10,042 nucleotides of DNA from Verrucomicrobiales bacterium (GCA_003445095.1 DLVS01000192.1:1-10042); one strand, 5' to 3'. Counted from the stretch's first letter, positions 1 through 7,596 are shown. Notes: generated by a model not told the origin, from the sequence alone. Translations and numbers: made by a program.

Positions 1-1611
1 GATGAACTCTGGCCCGACGAACCGGCCGCCCTCATTGCGACGGGCTTTAATCTGCTCGGGCCCGACATGGTGGATTCTGCTGACCAGGTGCAACGACGCC
101 TCAACACACTCAACGACATGACGGACACGACGGCCGCGGTGTTTTTGGGGCTCACGCTCGGCTGCGCGCGCTGCCATGACCACAAGTCCGAACCGTTCAC
201 CCAGCGCGATTACTTTTCGCTTCAAGCCTTCTTCGCCTCGGCGGATTTCCAGCGGGAACGGCGAGTGCCCACAACCAGCGAACGCGCCGCCCACATTTCC
301 GCGATGGCCGAATATGACGCGCGCACCTCGGGCTGGAGAAAATCCATTGAAAAACTCGAAGCGCCGTATCGCGAACAACTCTTCGACGGGAAACTCGCCA
401 AACTGTCCGAAGACGCCCAACTCGCCTATCGCACTCCGCGCGAACGCCGAACGCCGGAGCAGGAAGGCACCGTCCAGGAAACTGCGCCGCAGGTTAAGGT
501 CACCGATGCCGAAGTAGCCGCGGCGCTTTCGGCGGAGGATCGCGCGCGCCGTGCCGAACTCGAAGCGGAACTGAAAAAGATTCCACGGCCAACCGCTCTG
601 CCGTTGGCGATGGTCGTGGTGAACACGAACGGTCCCGCACCGCCAACGCAAATCTTGGCGCGCGGTGACTACAACAATCCGCGCGAAACGGTTCAGCCTG
701 ATGTTCCCGAGATTCTCGCCCGCTCGCGTTCGCCAGGACCGGACTCCACCGCCGGCGTTTCGCCTTCTGGACCGCATCGTCGCTCCGCTCTCGCCGCGTG
801 GATCGCGAGCCCGGATAATCCACTCACGGCGCGGGTAATGGTGAACCGCATCTGGCAACACCATTTCGGACGCGGCCTCGTGGGCACGCCTAATGATTTC
901 GGGACCCGCGGCGAAGCTCCGAGTCATCCTGAGTTGCTCGATTGGCTGGCCGGCGAATTCATCGGACACGGGTGGAGCGTGAAACATCTGCATCGGGTCA
1001 TTCTGCTTTCGTCAACGTATCAGCAATCCAGCACAGCTTCGCCCCAGGCCCTTGAGCGTGATCGCGAGAATCGCCTGCTCTCCCGTCAGAATCGGATTCG
1101 ACTCGAAGGTGAAGCACTGCGGGACAGTCTGCTGGCGATCAGTGGGCAGTTGAATTCTGAGATGGGCGGCCCGGGAATCTTCCCGCCGATTCCCGCCGAC
1201 ATCACGCGCGTCTCGAAAAACTGGACCGCTAGCGCGACGGCGGCCGACCACTCTCGTCGCAGCCTCTACATCTTCGCTCGCCGCAACCTCCGGTTTCCGT
1301 TCCTCGAAGTGTTCGATGCTCCCGACAGCAACCTCAGTTGTCCCGAGAGGGGACGCAGCACCACGGCACCGCAAGCTTTGTCCCTGCTGAACTCGGACGA
1401 AGTCATGGCCGCGGCGCGTGCGACCGCCGACTCCTTGGCACGCGAGGCCAACACTCCTGAGGAACAGATCAATGCTGCCTATCGCCGCATTCTCGGCCGT
1501 CGTCCCACGGCGTCCGAGAGCGCGGCCAGCCGGGAGTTCTTGGCGACGTCTCCCTTGGTTGAACTGTGTCGCGCGCTCTTCAATCTCAACGCCTTCGTTT
1601 ATGCCGAGTGA
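1..1611 (+). CDS. DUF1549/DUF1553 (PSD1-type) protein, 5' end outside window
   Basis: The frame is already open at base 1 and the first 22 codons (beginning DELWPDEPAALIATGF) match the family, so the N-terminus lies upstream and the ATG at 67 is internal. At least 536 residues are visible. The end of DUF1549 covers roughly residues 1-85 and carries the CARCHDHK motif (bases 163-186), a CxxCH c-type-heme-like site. DUF1553 starts near base 772 (RSALAAWI) and continues through NPLTARVMVNRIWQHHFGRG, a GWSVKHLHR helix and the TTAPQALSLLN segment near the end. Such proteins are exported or periplasmic in Planctomycetota and Verrucomicrobiota. Their biochemical role is poorly known; a link to polysaccharide breakdown or electron transfer is often proposed. 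The gene overlaps the DUF1501 gene by 11 bp, the usual partner and order. Family assignment is firm; function is not. Confidence 0.93.
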   Translation, partial: DELWPDEPAALIATGFNLLGPDMVDSADQVQRRLNTLNDMTDTTAAVFLGLTLGCARCHDHKSEPFTQRDYFSLQAFFASADFQRERRVPTTSERAAHISAMAEYDARTSGWRKSIEKLEAPYREQLFDGKLAKLSEDAQLAYRTPRERRTPEQEGTVQETAPQVKVTDAEVAAALSAEDRARRAELEAELKKIPRPTALPLAMVVVNTNGPAPPTQILARGDYNNPRETVQPDVPEILARSRSPGPDSTAGVSPSGPHRRSALAAWIASPDNPLTARVMVNRIWQHHFGRGLVGTPNDFGTRGEAPSHPELLDWLAGEFIGHGWSVKHLHRVILLSSTYQQSSTASPQALERDRENRLLSRQNRIRLEGEALRDSLLAISGQLNSEMGGPGIFPPIPADITRVSKNWTASATAADHSRRSLYIFARRNLRFPFLEVFDAPDSNLSCPERGRSTTAPQALSLLNSDEVMAAARATADSLAREANTPEEQINAAYRRILGRRPTASESAASREFLATSPLVELCRALFNLNAFVYAE

Positions 1612-3067
1612 GACTTGCCCAAGCTGCCCCGGACCGAACGCGAGGCCGTCACGACTGAGGAGCCGCCGTGAATTCCTCCAGCGAGCTGGCGGCGGATTTG
1701 GGATGCTGGCCCTGACCTCGCTCCTCCAACGCGACGGATTGCTCGCCGCGAATCCCGCGACCGCCCTTGCCAATCCCCTCGCCCCCAAGCAACCCCACTT
1801 TGCGCCGCGCGCCCGCAGCGTCATCTTCCTGTTCATGTCCGGCGGGCCGAGCCACGTGGATCTGTTCGATCCCAAGCCGGACCTGATTCGTCTTGCCGGT
1901 CAACCGATTCCGGAGTCGTTCGGCGCCTTCAAAACTCGCCGCAACGTAGCGAAGAACAAATTGCTGCCTCCGCTGCGCCCCTTTCATCGCCACGGAGAAT
2001 CCGGCATCGAAGTGTCCGAGTTGCTGCCGCACACGGCGGCTTGCGTGGATGACCTATGCGTTCTCCGCGGGTGTTACGGCGACAGCGTTACGCATCCGGA
2101 GTCGGTGTACCTCATGAACACCGGTTCCATTCTCATGGGGCGGCCGAGCTTGGGGGCGTGGGCGGCCTATGGCCTTGGTACCGAGAACCAGGATTTGCCC
2201 TCCTTTGTCGTTCTGCCTGATCCCGGCGGATGGGTGAAAGGCGGCGCACCCGCCTGGGGCAACGGCTACTTGCCAGCTACGTATCAGGGTACGCTGCTTC
2301 GCGGAGGCGCCTCGCCGATCCTTGACCTGAACTCTCCCGACGGCGTGAGCCCGCAGCAACAACGCGCGACGGTAGATTTCATCAATCGCCTCAATCGCGA
2401 ATCATTGTCGCCCGGCGAAGAAAACTCCGACCTCGCCGCGCGTATTGCCGCGTACGAACTCGCGTTCCGCATGCAGACTCGCGCGCCGGGCGTGGTGGAC
2501 CTTTCGGGTGAATCTGAGGCAACGCAGAAGCTCTACGGTCTCGACCGTCCGACGACGGCGGAGTTTGGCGCGCGCTGCTTGCGGGCGCGGCGCCTGGTGG
2601 AACACGGCGTGCGGTTCGTGCAACTCTATTGCGGCGATACGAACGGTTGGGATGGCCACTCCGACATGGAAGGGAACCACACCAAGCTTTGCGCGCAGAG
2701 CGACCTACCCATCGCTGGCTTGCTTCAGGACCTCAAGGCGCGCGGCCTCTTCGATTCGACCCTGGTGGTGTGGGGCGGCGAGTTTGGACGCATGCCGATG
2801 AGCGAAGGCTCCGACGGGCGCGACCACAACCCTCACGGCTTCTGCATGTGGCTCGCCGGCGGCGGCGTGAAGGGAGGCCAAGTGATCGGCGCCACCGACG
2901 CCGTGGGCCTTCGCGCCGCTGAAGACCGGACTCACGTGCACGACATCCACGCCACGATCCTGCATTTGCTCGGACTCGACCACGAACTTCTAACCTACCG
3001 CCACAACGGCCGCGACGAGCGCCTGACGGATGTCGCCGGGAATGTGATCAAGCGAGTGGTCGGGTAG
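1601..3067 (+). CDS. DUF1501 family protein, Tat-exported
   Basis: This is a 488-residue protein of the DUF1501 family, which has an alkaline-phosphatase/sulfatase-like fold. The ATG at 1601 was chosen because it sits in the 11-bp overlap with the upstream gene and puts a twin-arginine signal (SRREFLQRAGGGFGMLALTSL, residues 21-41) near the N-terminus; the frame is open further upstream, but only as a shadow of the preceding gene. Family motifs follow in order: RSVIFLFMSGGPSHVDLFDPKP (residues 73-94), a GDTNGWDGHSD segment, WGGEFGRMP near residue 390, DGRDHNPHGF, and the usual RLTDVAGNV ending. A catalytic role is likely from the fold, but the substrate is unknown. The last 287 bp are repeated at 9001-9287 with about 85% identity (hand count), so a paralogous remnant lies downstream. 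The TAG stop is matched at the same position in that remnant. Confidence 0.93.
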   Translation: MPSETCPSCPGPNARPSRLRSRREFLQRAGGGFGMLALTSLLQRDGLLAANPATALANPLAPKQPHFAPRARSVIFLFMSGGPSHVDLFDPKPDLIRLAGQPIPESFGAFKTRRNVAKNKLLPPLRPFHRHGESGIEVSELLPHTAACVDDLCVLRGCYGDSVTHPESVYLMNTGSILMGRPSLGAWAAYGLGTENQDLPSFVVLPDPGGWVKGGAPAWGNGYLPATYQGTLLRGGASPILDLNSPDGVSPQQQRATVDFINRLNRESLSPGEENSDLAARIAAYELAFRMQTRAPGVVDLSGESEATQKLYGLDRPTTAEFGARCLRARRLVEHGVRFVQLYCGDTNGWDGHSDMEGNHTKLCAQSDLPIAGLLQDLKARGLFDSTLVVWGGEFGRMPMSEGSDGRDHNPHGFCMWLAGGGVKGGQVIGATDAVGLRAAEDRTHVHDIHATILHLLGLDHELLTYRHNGRDERLTDVAGNVIKRVVG

Positions 3068-3279
3068 GTAGCGTGGGTACGATTGGTGCTCAAAGAAGAC
3101 GTTTGGACAGCCGAACCTGAGATCAAGCTCCTCTCGACACTGGGACCAGCCTCGGGAATCATCCGCCCAGAACCTGTGACCGTCATTCAGATGTTTGCCT
3201 GGCTCTATCTTTTTCAGAAGCCCACTGGCCGCAAGTTCCCGGCTGATGCCAACGGCAGTTTAGCAACCTTAGAGAAGCA
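3068..3279 (+). other. Leader region of the methyltransferase operon, possible small upstream ORF
   Basis: This 212-bp gap lies between the DUF1501 stop and the methyltransferase start and must hold the operon promoter if the island is transcribed on its own. I see no convincing -35/-10 pair or terminator hairpin. One frame stays open across it and ends in a TGA (3281-3283) that overlaps the methyltransferase ATG as ATGA. An ATG at 3191 would give 30 residues ending SLATLEKQ. No family was recognised and the frame may be chance. A weak GAGAAG (about 3272-3277) could serve as ribosome binding site, but it lies very close to the ATG at 3280. Confidence 0.25.
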
Positions 3280-4395
3280 ATGAGCCATGGCCAACAGCGT
3301 ACTTCGCATCGGCCTGTCACTGCGACGGCTGTTGACCTTTTTTGCGGCGCAGGAGGTCTTACGCGTGGTTTGCTTGACGCCGGGATTCCCGTCGCTGCCG
3401 GCTACGACGTGGACGAAGCCTGCCGATTTCCCTACGAACACAACAATCCCGGCGCCGCCTTCAAAAGGATCAGTGTCGCTGACGTGACCGCCGCCACGCT
3501 TGCGACGCACTACCCAGCCGGACACACCCGCATCCTCGTCGGCTGCGCCCCGTGCCAGACCTTTTCCAAATATACCCAAGGTCTTGACAATGGTGACGAT
3601 CCAAAATGGAAACTGCTCGCCGAGTTCGCCCGCCTCGTGCGCGAACTGAAGCCCGACATCGTTTCCATGGAGAACGTCCCGGAATTGCAGCGCCACGCCG
3701 TCTTCGACCGCTTCCTCGATACGCTCGACGATGAAGGCTTTCACTTCATTCGCGCACGCGAGAAGCAGGTCTTGTATTGCCCCGACTACGGCATTCCCCA
3801 GCAACGCAGCCGACTTGTCATCGTCGCCTCGCGCCTCTGCCCCATCGAACTCATCGCGCCCACGCACCCGCCGGCCCGTCACCGCAAAGTTCGCGACGTG
3901 CTCAAAGGCCTGCCCGCGCTCGCGGCGGGCGGCATCCACGCCGGCGATCCGCTCCACCGCACGAGCAGACTCTCGGCACTCAACCTCCGCCGCATCCGCC
4001 ACTCCAAGCCAGGCGGCACCTGGCGCGACTGGCCGCACCAACTCGTTGCCGCCTGCCACCGCGTCAAAACCGGCAAGACCTATCCCAGCGTCTATGGCCG
4101 TATGGAGTGGGACCAGCCCTCGCCCACCATCACTACGCAATTCTTCGGCTTCGGCAACGGACGCTTCGGTCACCCCGAGCAGGACCGTGCCATCTCGCTG
4201 CGCGAAGGCGCGATTCTTCAATCCTTCCCGAACGACTACCAGTTCGTGAAACCCGGCGGCGAATACTGCTTCAAAACGATCGGGCGGCTCATCGGCAACG
4301 CAGTGCCAGTGCGGCTGGGAGAGATCGTCGGCAAAACAATCAAGGACCACTTGGAAAGGTTTCATGCTGTGAACCGACAGCTCAATCATGGCTAA
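3280..4395 (+). CDS. DNA (cytosine-5-)-methyltransferase
   Basis: This 371-residue protein transfers a methyl group from S-adenosylmethionine to C5 of cytosine in a specific duplex DNA site. The family motifs are in canonical order: motif I VDLFCGAGGL (residues 18-27, SAM binding), motif IV with catalytic Cys92 in GCAPCQTFS, motif VI ENV (131-133), motif VIII QQRSR (174-178), a short target-recognition region of about 90 residues, then GRMEWDQPSPTITT (273-286), LREGAILQSFPNDY and motif X GNAVPVRL (339-346). Length is normal for the Dcm/M.HhaI class, so the enzyme looks complete and active. The target site cannot be read from sequence. It is the first gene of a four-gene operon and its last 8 bp overlap the GHKL ATPase start. 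With a Vsr-like nuclease downstream it is either the modification half of a restriction system or a Dcm/Vsr-like pair with extra partners. Confidence 0.95.
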   Translation: MSHGQQRTSHRPVTATAVDLFCGAGGLTRGLLDAGIPVAAGYDVDEACRFPYEHNNPGAAFKRISVADVTAATLATHYPAGHTRILVGCAPCQTFSKYTQGLDNGDDPKWKLLAEFARLVRELKPDIVSMENVPELQRHAVFDRFLDTLDDEGFHFIRAREKQVLYCPDYGIPQQRSRLVIVASRLCPIELIAPTHPPARHRKVRDVLKGLPALAAGGIHAGDPLHRTSRLSALNLRRIRHSKPGGTWRDWPHQLVAACHRVKTGKTYPSVYGRMEWDQPSPTITTQFFGFGNGRFGHPEQDRAISLREGAILQSFPNDYQFVKPGGEYCFKTIGRLIGNAVPVRLGEIVGKTIKDHLERFHAVNRQLNHG

Positions 4396-5827
4396 TATAT
4401 CTCGAAAGAGCGGACGACCTGCGGACAAGGCTGCTGCAATTCCCACTAAGCAGTTCTTCGTTTCGATGTTGACGCGCGACATCAGCCTCGCCGACGCGAT
4501 TCTTGACCTTATCGACAATTGCCTTGATGGTGCATTGCGCATCGCAGGAAAAAAGGATCCAAACTACTCGACGCATAACATCAGGATCGAGCTTTCTCGC
4601 AATGAGTTTGCGATTGAGGATGACTGCGGTGGTATTCCGAGGGAGGTTGCGATCAAGTACGCCTTCAAGATGGGGCGGGAGCCAGATGATGATCGCGACG
4701 CTGACGCCGAAACCATCGGTATGTATGGCGTAGGAATGAAAAGGGCGATTTTCAAGATGGGCCGGGACTCGCTTGTGAGAACGCTTTTCGACAGTGACGC
4801 ATTTGAAGTTCCGATCTCTTCGGCTTGGCTTGATAATAAGGACTGGGAACCTCTCCCGATCACGGATTCCTCTCTTGAAAATCGATTGAAGAAGCCAGGC
4901 ACTCGAATTGAAGTCCGAACACTTCACCCAAGCGTGTCACGCCATTTTGAGAATGACGGTTTCATCAACGAACTCCGTTCAGCAATTGGCGAACATTTCA
5001 CAGTGTTTATCCAGCGGGGGCTTAGGATTCTGGTTAACAACGAGGCGACAAAACCGGTCATGGTCGAAGTGTTGGTCGCGCTTGGAAAAGAAGATCCAGC
5101 TCCCTTCATTTTCACGAAAAACATCGACGGCGTCGAAGTTTCCGTTGCGGTCGGGCTGAACACGGGACGTGGGCTTTCCGACGACGAAGAAGACGAGGAC
5201 GACACTTCCGACTTCGAGCGAAATCGTTCAACCGTCACGGCGGGTTGGACAGTGTTCTGCAACGACCGTGCAGTGATCGTCGGCGATAAAAGCCGCCTGA
5301 CAGGATGGGGTGATAGCATACCGCTCTATCACTACCAGTTTTCAGTCATTACCGGTATTGTCGAGTTTCGATCGGTGTCTGCGGAAAAGTTGCCTGTGAC
5401 GACCACAAAGCGGGCGCTGGATACGGCATCGAATGTCTGGCTAGAAACGGTTGCCAAGATGAAGGAGGGACTCCGCGTCTGGATAAGCCACACGAACGCT
5501 TGGAAGAATCATCCACGGTCTAGCCAAGCTGATTATTGGAAATCGGCCAAGCCGATGTCTCTGCATAAAGCAGTGGATGCTGTTCTAAAACGAGGCGCAA
5601 CGGAAAAGCCAGACGGCTCACACGAGTACAATCCAGCAAAGAAGAGGGTATTGCCACAACCGCCTAGCAAGACACCGTCGTCCCGACGCATCGTTTATTC
5701 ACGGCCCATCGAAGAAATCCGTGATGTTTCCAAGACGCTATTTGATCGTGACGATGAAAAGCCGGGGGTTGTCGGGGAGAAGTGTTTTGAGGTGGTCTTG
5801 GCTCGTTCCCGGAACCGCGGTGCTTAA
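4388..5827 (+). CDS. GHKL-type (MutL/Hsp90/MORC-like) ATPase
   Basis: This 479-residue protein has the GHKL (Bergerat) ATP-binding fold near its N-terminus. The N-box is DLIDNCLDGA (residues 40-49), with Asn44 the expected magnesium ligand. The G1 box is EDDCGGIP (77-84), and the G2 ATP-lid box is GMYGVGMK (111-118, GxxGxGxK). The position of the catalytic Glu of MutL, GyrB and Hsp90 is Asp40 here. The phrase FFVSMLTRDISLADAILDLIDN resembles ATP-binding proteins commonly found beside cytosine methyltransferases and Vsr-like nucleases. An acidic stretch (about 265-273, DDEEDEDDT) and a C-terminal half of about 200 residues are unassigned. The ATG lies in an 8-bp overlap with the methyltransferase stop, implying translational coupling. 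Base composition is visibly lower in GC than the flanks. By analogy it would be an ATP-driven clamp or switch controlling the nuclease; that role is inferred. Confidence 0.88.
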   Translation: MANISRKSGRPADKAAAIPTKQFFVSMLTRDISLADAILDLIDNCLDGALRIAGKKDPNYSTHNIRIELSRNEFAIEDDCGGIPREVAIKYAFKMGREPDDDRDADAETIGMYGVGMKRAIFKMGRDSLVRTLFDSDAFEVPISSAWLDNKDWEPLPITDSSLENRLKKPGTRIEVRTLHPSVSRHFENDGFINELRSAIGEHFTVFIQRGLRILVNNEATKPVMVEVLVALGKEDPAPFIFTKNIDGVEVSVAVGLNTGRGLSDDEEDEDDTSDFERNRSTVTAGWTVFCNDRAVIVGDKSRLTGWGDSIPLYHYQFSVITGIVEFRSVSAEKLPVTTTKRALDTASNVWLETVAKMKEGLRVWISHTNAWKNHPRSSQADYWKSAKPMSLHKAVDAVLKRGATEKPDGSHEYNPAKKRVLPQPPSKTPSSRRIVYSRPIEEIRDVSKTLFDRDDEKPGVVGEKCFEVVLARSRNRGA

Positions 5828-5830
5828 TCT

Positions 5831-6823
5831 ATGAGCCGAGGTTCGTCAGTTGCCTATCGCTTGCGCCCGAACAAAGCTGTAGATCGGGAATTGTTTCTGT
5901 CGCTACTCAGCCGTTTGAGCGCGAAGCTGCAACTTGAGAAGCATTCGTATGTCGGCCTCGGTGGTCCATTCCTTGAAGATTTTAGGCTCATCCACGCGCG
6001 CATCGGCATCGTCAAGATGGTCTGTGTCGAGAGTGAGCAGGCCGTCCATCGTCGGCAATCCTTCAATCGGCCCATCGACTCAATCCAATGCGTTCACGCG
6101 AAGCTCCAGGAGTACTTAGAGACAACCGAGTTCGATGCGCCGGTCGTCTTGTGGCTGGACTTTACCGAACCAAAGCCGGTCGTGAGCCAGATTGAGACGT
6201 TCGCAAGGCAGGTGAGCGAATTGCCGGTGTTTTCTGTTGTCCGGATTACTTTGAATGCAAATCCGGCGTCACTTGGCAAGCCGCCTGCAGGGCAGATGGC
6301 TGTAACAGTGCCCGGCGAACAGGGTAAGGCGGGGGGAGTTGAAACCGAGGTTGAATGGCGACTCGCAAGATTCAAAGAACGGCTTGGGGGCAGCACTCCC
6401 AACGGATTAACGGCTGACTCAATGACTCACCGGAATTTCGGTCCAAGCCTTCTGGAGGCGCTGCGGCTTTGTGCAGAGCGTGAGATTCTCGACCACCCCG
6501 AGCGAAAGCTGGTTTGGGCGCTTGCAACACACTACTCAGACGGTCAGGCAATGATTACAGCGACAGCGGTCGTAGTTCCAGATAACGACAAGGATGTGCA
6601 GTCAATCGTCGAGACTTGGACTTACTTCTCAACGCCCAAGGCACCACTTCGCCTCGACGTGCCAGCCCTCTCTACGATTGAACGACTAACCATGGAATCG
6701 ACTCAAGACGCGAAAAAGCGAATGGGCTACGAACTTCCCGCCTCCGACATGGGTGAAGATCCGTTTGAGGCATTCAAACGTTTCTATCGCGTGTATCCAC
6801 ATTTCGCTCGGGTGGATTTATAG
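5831..6823 (+). CDS. Uncharacterised protein with a Rossmann/methyltransferase-like N-terminal half
   Basis: I do not recognise a named family for this 330-residue protein. Its N-terminal half reads like a class I methyltransferase or other Rossmann fold: a conserved-looking entry YRLRPNKAVDRELF (residues 9-22), a glycine-rich strand-loop SYVGLGGPFLED (39-50), a strand ending in an acidic residue, VKMVCVESE (61-69, Glu67), a RRQSFNRPID loop, the strand VVLWLDFTEP (105-114) where a motif IV would fall, and a following strand VVRITLNANP. No DPPY/NPPY signature is present, so nucleic-acid amino-methylation is not supported. The C-terminal 150 residues are unassigned; no membrane segment or signal peptide is visible. 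It starts 3 bp after the GHKL ATPase stop and ends 19 bp before the Vsr-like gene, so it is an integral component of the operon. It could be a SAM- or nucleotide-binding regulator or a degenerate enzyme. Confidence 0.8.
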   Translation: MSRGSSVAYRLRPNKAVDRELFLSLLSRLSAKLQLEKHSYVGLGGPFLEDFRLIHARIGIVKMVCVESEQAVHRRQSFNRPIDSIQCVHAKLQEYLETTEFDAPVVLWLDFTEPKPVVSQIETFARQVSELPVFSVVRITLNANPASLGKPPAGQMAVTVPGEQGKAGGVETEVEWRLARFKERLGGSTPNGLTADSMTHRNFGPSLLEALRLCAEREILDHPERKLVWALATHYSDGQAMITATAVVVPDNDKDVQSIVETWTYFSTPKAPLRLDVPALSTIERLTMESTQDAKKRMGYELPASDMGEDPFEAFKRFYRVYPHFARVDL

Positions 6824-6842
6824 TTTGCCCCGAACTTACTTG

Positions 6843-7250
6843 ATGCCTGACCACCTCACGCCGGAGCAGCGTTCGCGAGCGATGAGACGCGTGAAGCTCA
6901 AGGACGGCTCGTTGGAGAAATTGGTGCAACGCGAATTGCGCACCCGTGGTCTGCGGTTCAAGCGCCATGTGCGGGACCTGGCTGGTCGTCCCGACATCGT
7001 TTTCCCGGAGCAAAAGCTGGCCGTGTTCGTGGACGGCGATTTTTGGCACGGCTGGCGTCTCCCAGCGTGGGAATACAAGCTCTCGAAATTCTGGCGGGAC
7101 AAACTCCGCGCCAATCGCGTCCGTGATCAGCGCAACTTCCGCCGTCTCCGCTCCGCTGGTTGGCGCGTCGTTCGTCTCTGGCAACACGAAGTGTTGGCGG
7201 ATGCCGCAACTTGCACCGAACGGATCGTTCAAGTGCTGCGAAGGCGATGA
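6843..7250 (+). CDS. vsr: Vsr-like (very short patch repair family) DNA endonuclease
   Basis: This 135-residue protein has the PD-(D/E)XK-like fold of Vsr endonucleases. E. coli Vsr nicks DNA beside T:G mismatches arising from deaminated 5-methylcytosine. The start at 6843 gives MPDHLTPEQRSRAMRRVK, matching the family N-terminus. Residue numbers coincide with E. coli Vsr: Met14 (intercalating), Asp51 in GRPD (metal ligand), and Phe67-Trp68 in the DFWHG segment (intercalating wedge). Differences are notable: E. coli Thr63-His64 are Val63-Asp64, and the zinc ligands Cys66, His71 and Cys73 are Asp66, Trp71 and Leu73. The tail NRVRDQRNFRRLRSAGWRVVRLWQHEV is typical of a zinc-less branch often linked to cytosine methyltransferases. 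It is the last gene of the operon, 19 bp after the previous stop. It is either the repair partner or the restriction effector; I favour the effector because of the GHKL neighbour. Confidence 0.9.
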   Translation: MPDHLTPEQRSRAMRRVKLKDGSLEKLVQRELRTRGLRFKRHVRDLAGRPDIVFPEQKLAVFVDGDFWHGWRLPAWEYKLSKFWRDKLRANRVRDQRNFRRLRSAGWRVVRLWQHEVLADAATCTERIVQVLRRR

Positions 7251-7355
7251 TGTGTTCACTTCGGCGTACTGGGATTGACAATTCAGTTCTTCGATCTCCC
7301 GAGGTCAGATTCGGGTCAAATCCACTCAATTGGTTATTGGATAGATTTGGAGCTC

Positions 7356-7475
7356 CCGATGTCGCCAGGCTTCTATGCAACCCGCGTCGGAACAGTGCCT
7401 ACGGGCCGGCCGTTCGACATCATCGTGCGCTTTAGCCCGACCTGACTCCGGGGGAGTTGGGCGGCTGTTTGCGGC
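7356..7475 (+). repeat. Diverged direct repeat, copy 1 (upstream of antitoxin)
   Basis: By eye this aligns with about 8261-8401. The clearest blocks are CCGATGTCGCCAGG at 7356 against CCGATGTCGGCAGG at 8261, TTCGACATCATCGTG at 7413 against TTCGAGGTCATCGTG at 8338, and CCCGACCTGA near 7436 against CCTGACCTAA near 8364. The offset grows from 905 to 925 bp, so small indels separate the copies. Some differences fall where they would be conservative in a reading frame (RPFDIIV against CKFEVIV), hinting at a decayed coding sequence. The boundaries are approximate. Confidence 0.45.
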
Positions 7476-7562
7476 ACGCCATGGAGGTGACCCCTCAGAC
7501 GATGTTCCGGTGTCGATCACGGACGGTATTCCGGGGAATTCGAGAGGTCCGAAAAGGTTGAT

Positions 7563-7590
7563 TTGACACGATATCAGTGTGCACTAGTTA
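7563..7590 (+). promoter_or_regulatory. Possible promoter of the antitoxin gene
   Basis: A perfect TTGACA (7563-7568) is followed after 16 bp by TAGTTA (7585-7590), a poor -10 match. The ATG at 7597 comes 6 bp later with no Shine-Dalgarno sequence, so a transcript from here would be leaderless or nearly so. The stretch also holds small palindromes (GTGCAC at 7579, ACTAGT at 7583) that could serve an autoregulating ribbon-helix-helix antitoxin. This is weak evidence. Confidence 0.25.
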
Positions 7591-7596
7591 CGTGTA

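Larger units (their letters stand above)
7251..7596. other. Gene-free stretch between the nuclease operon and the VapBC remnant
   Basis: No credible gene was found in these 346 bp on either strand; the short open frames here lack recognisable motifs. The middle part (about 7356-7475) is a diverged copy of sequence at about 8261-8401. The last 35 bp hold a TTGACA hexamer before the antitoxin start. No clear terminator hairpin with a T-run follows the Vsr-like gene. One tiny frame at 7359-7439 reads RPFDIIVRFSPT just before its stop, which looks protein-like and has a counterpart in the second copy, so the region may contain the worn remains of a gene. Confidence 0.5.

Noticed and set aside
163..177. 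CxxCH motif as proof of a cytochrome c
   Set aside because: CARCH is a standard feature of DUF1549/DUF1553 proteins; heme attachment is not shown for this gene.
1418..1600. Possible N-terminal extension of the DUF1501 protein from 1418
   Set aside because: The extension is only the alternate frame of the upstream gene, and it would bury the twin-arginine signal about 80 residues inside.
1012..1875. Minus-strand frame of 287 codons spanning the DUF1553/DUF1501 junction
   Set aside because: Both plus-strand genes here match known families through their full length; the minus frame is low-complexity and Arg/Gly/Ala-rich.
3214..4542. Long open frame on the minus strand (442 codons) opposite the methyltransferase
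   Set aside because: It is the antisense shadow of a GC-rich gene whose plus-strand product has all C5-methyltransferase motifs; the minus product shows no recognisable domain.
6753..6842. Longer start for the Vsr-like nuclease at 6753
   Set aside because: It would overlap the preceding gene by 71 bp and add 30 residues not seen in Vsr proteins, whereas 6843 reproduces E. coli numbering at Met14 and Asp51.
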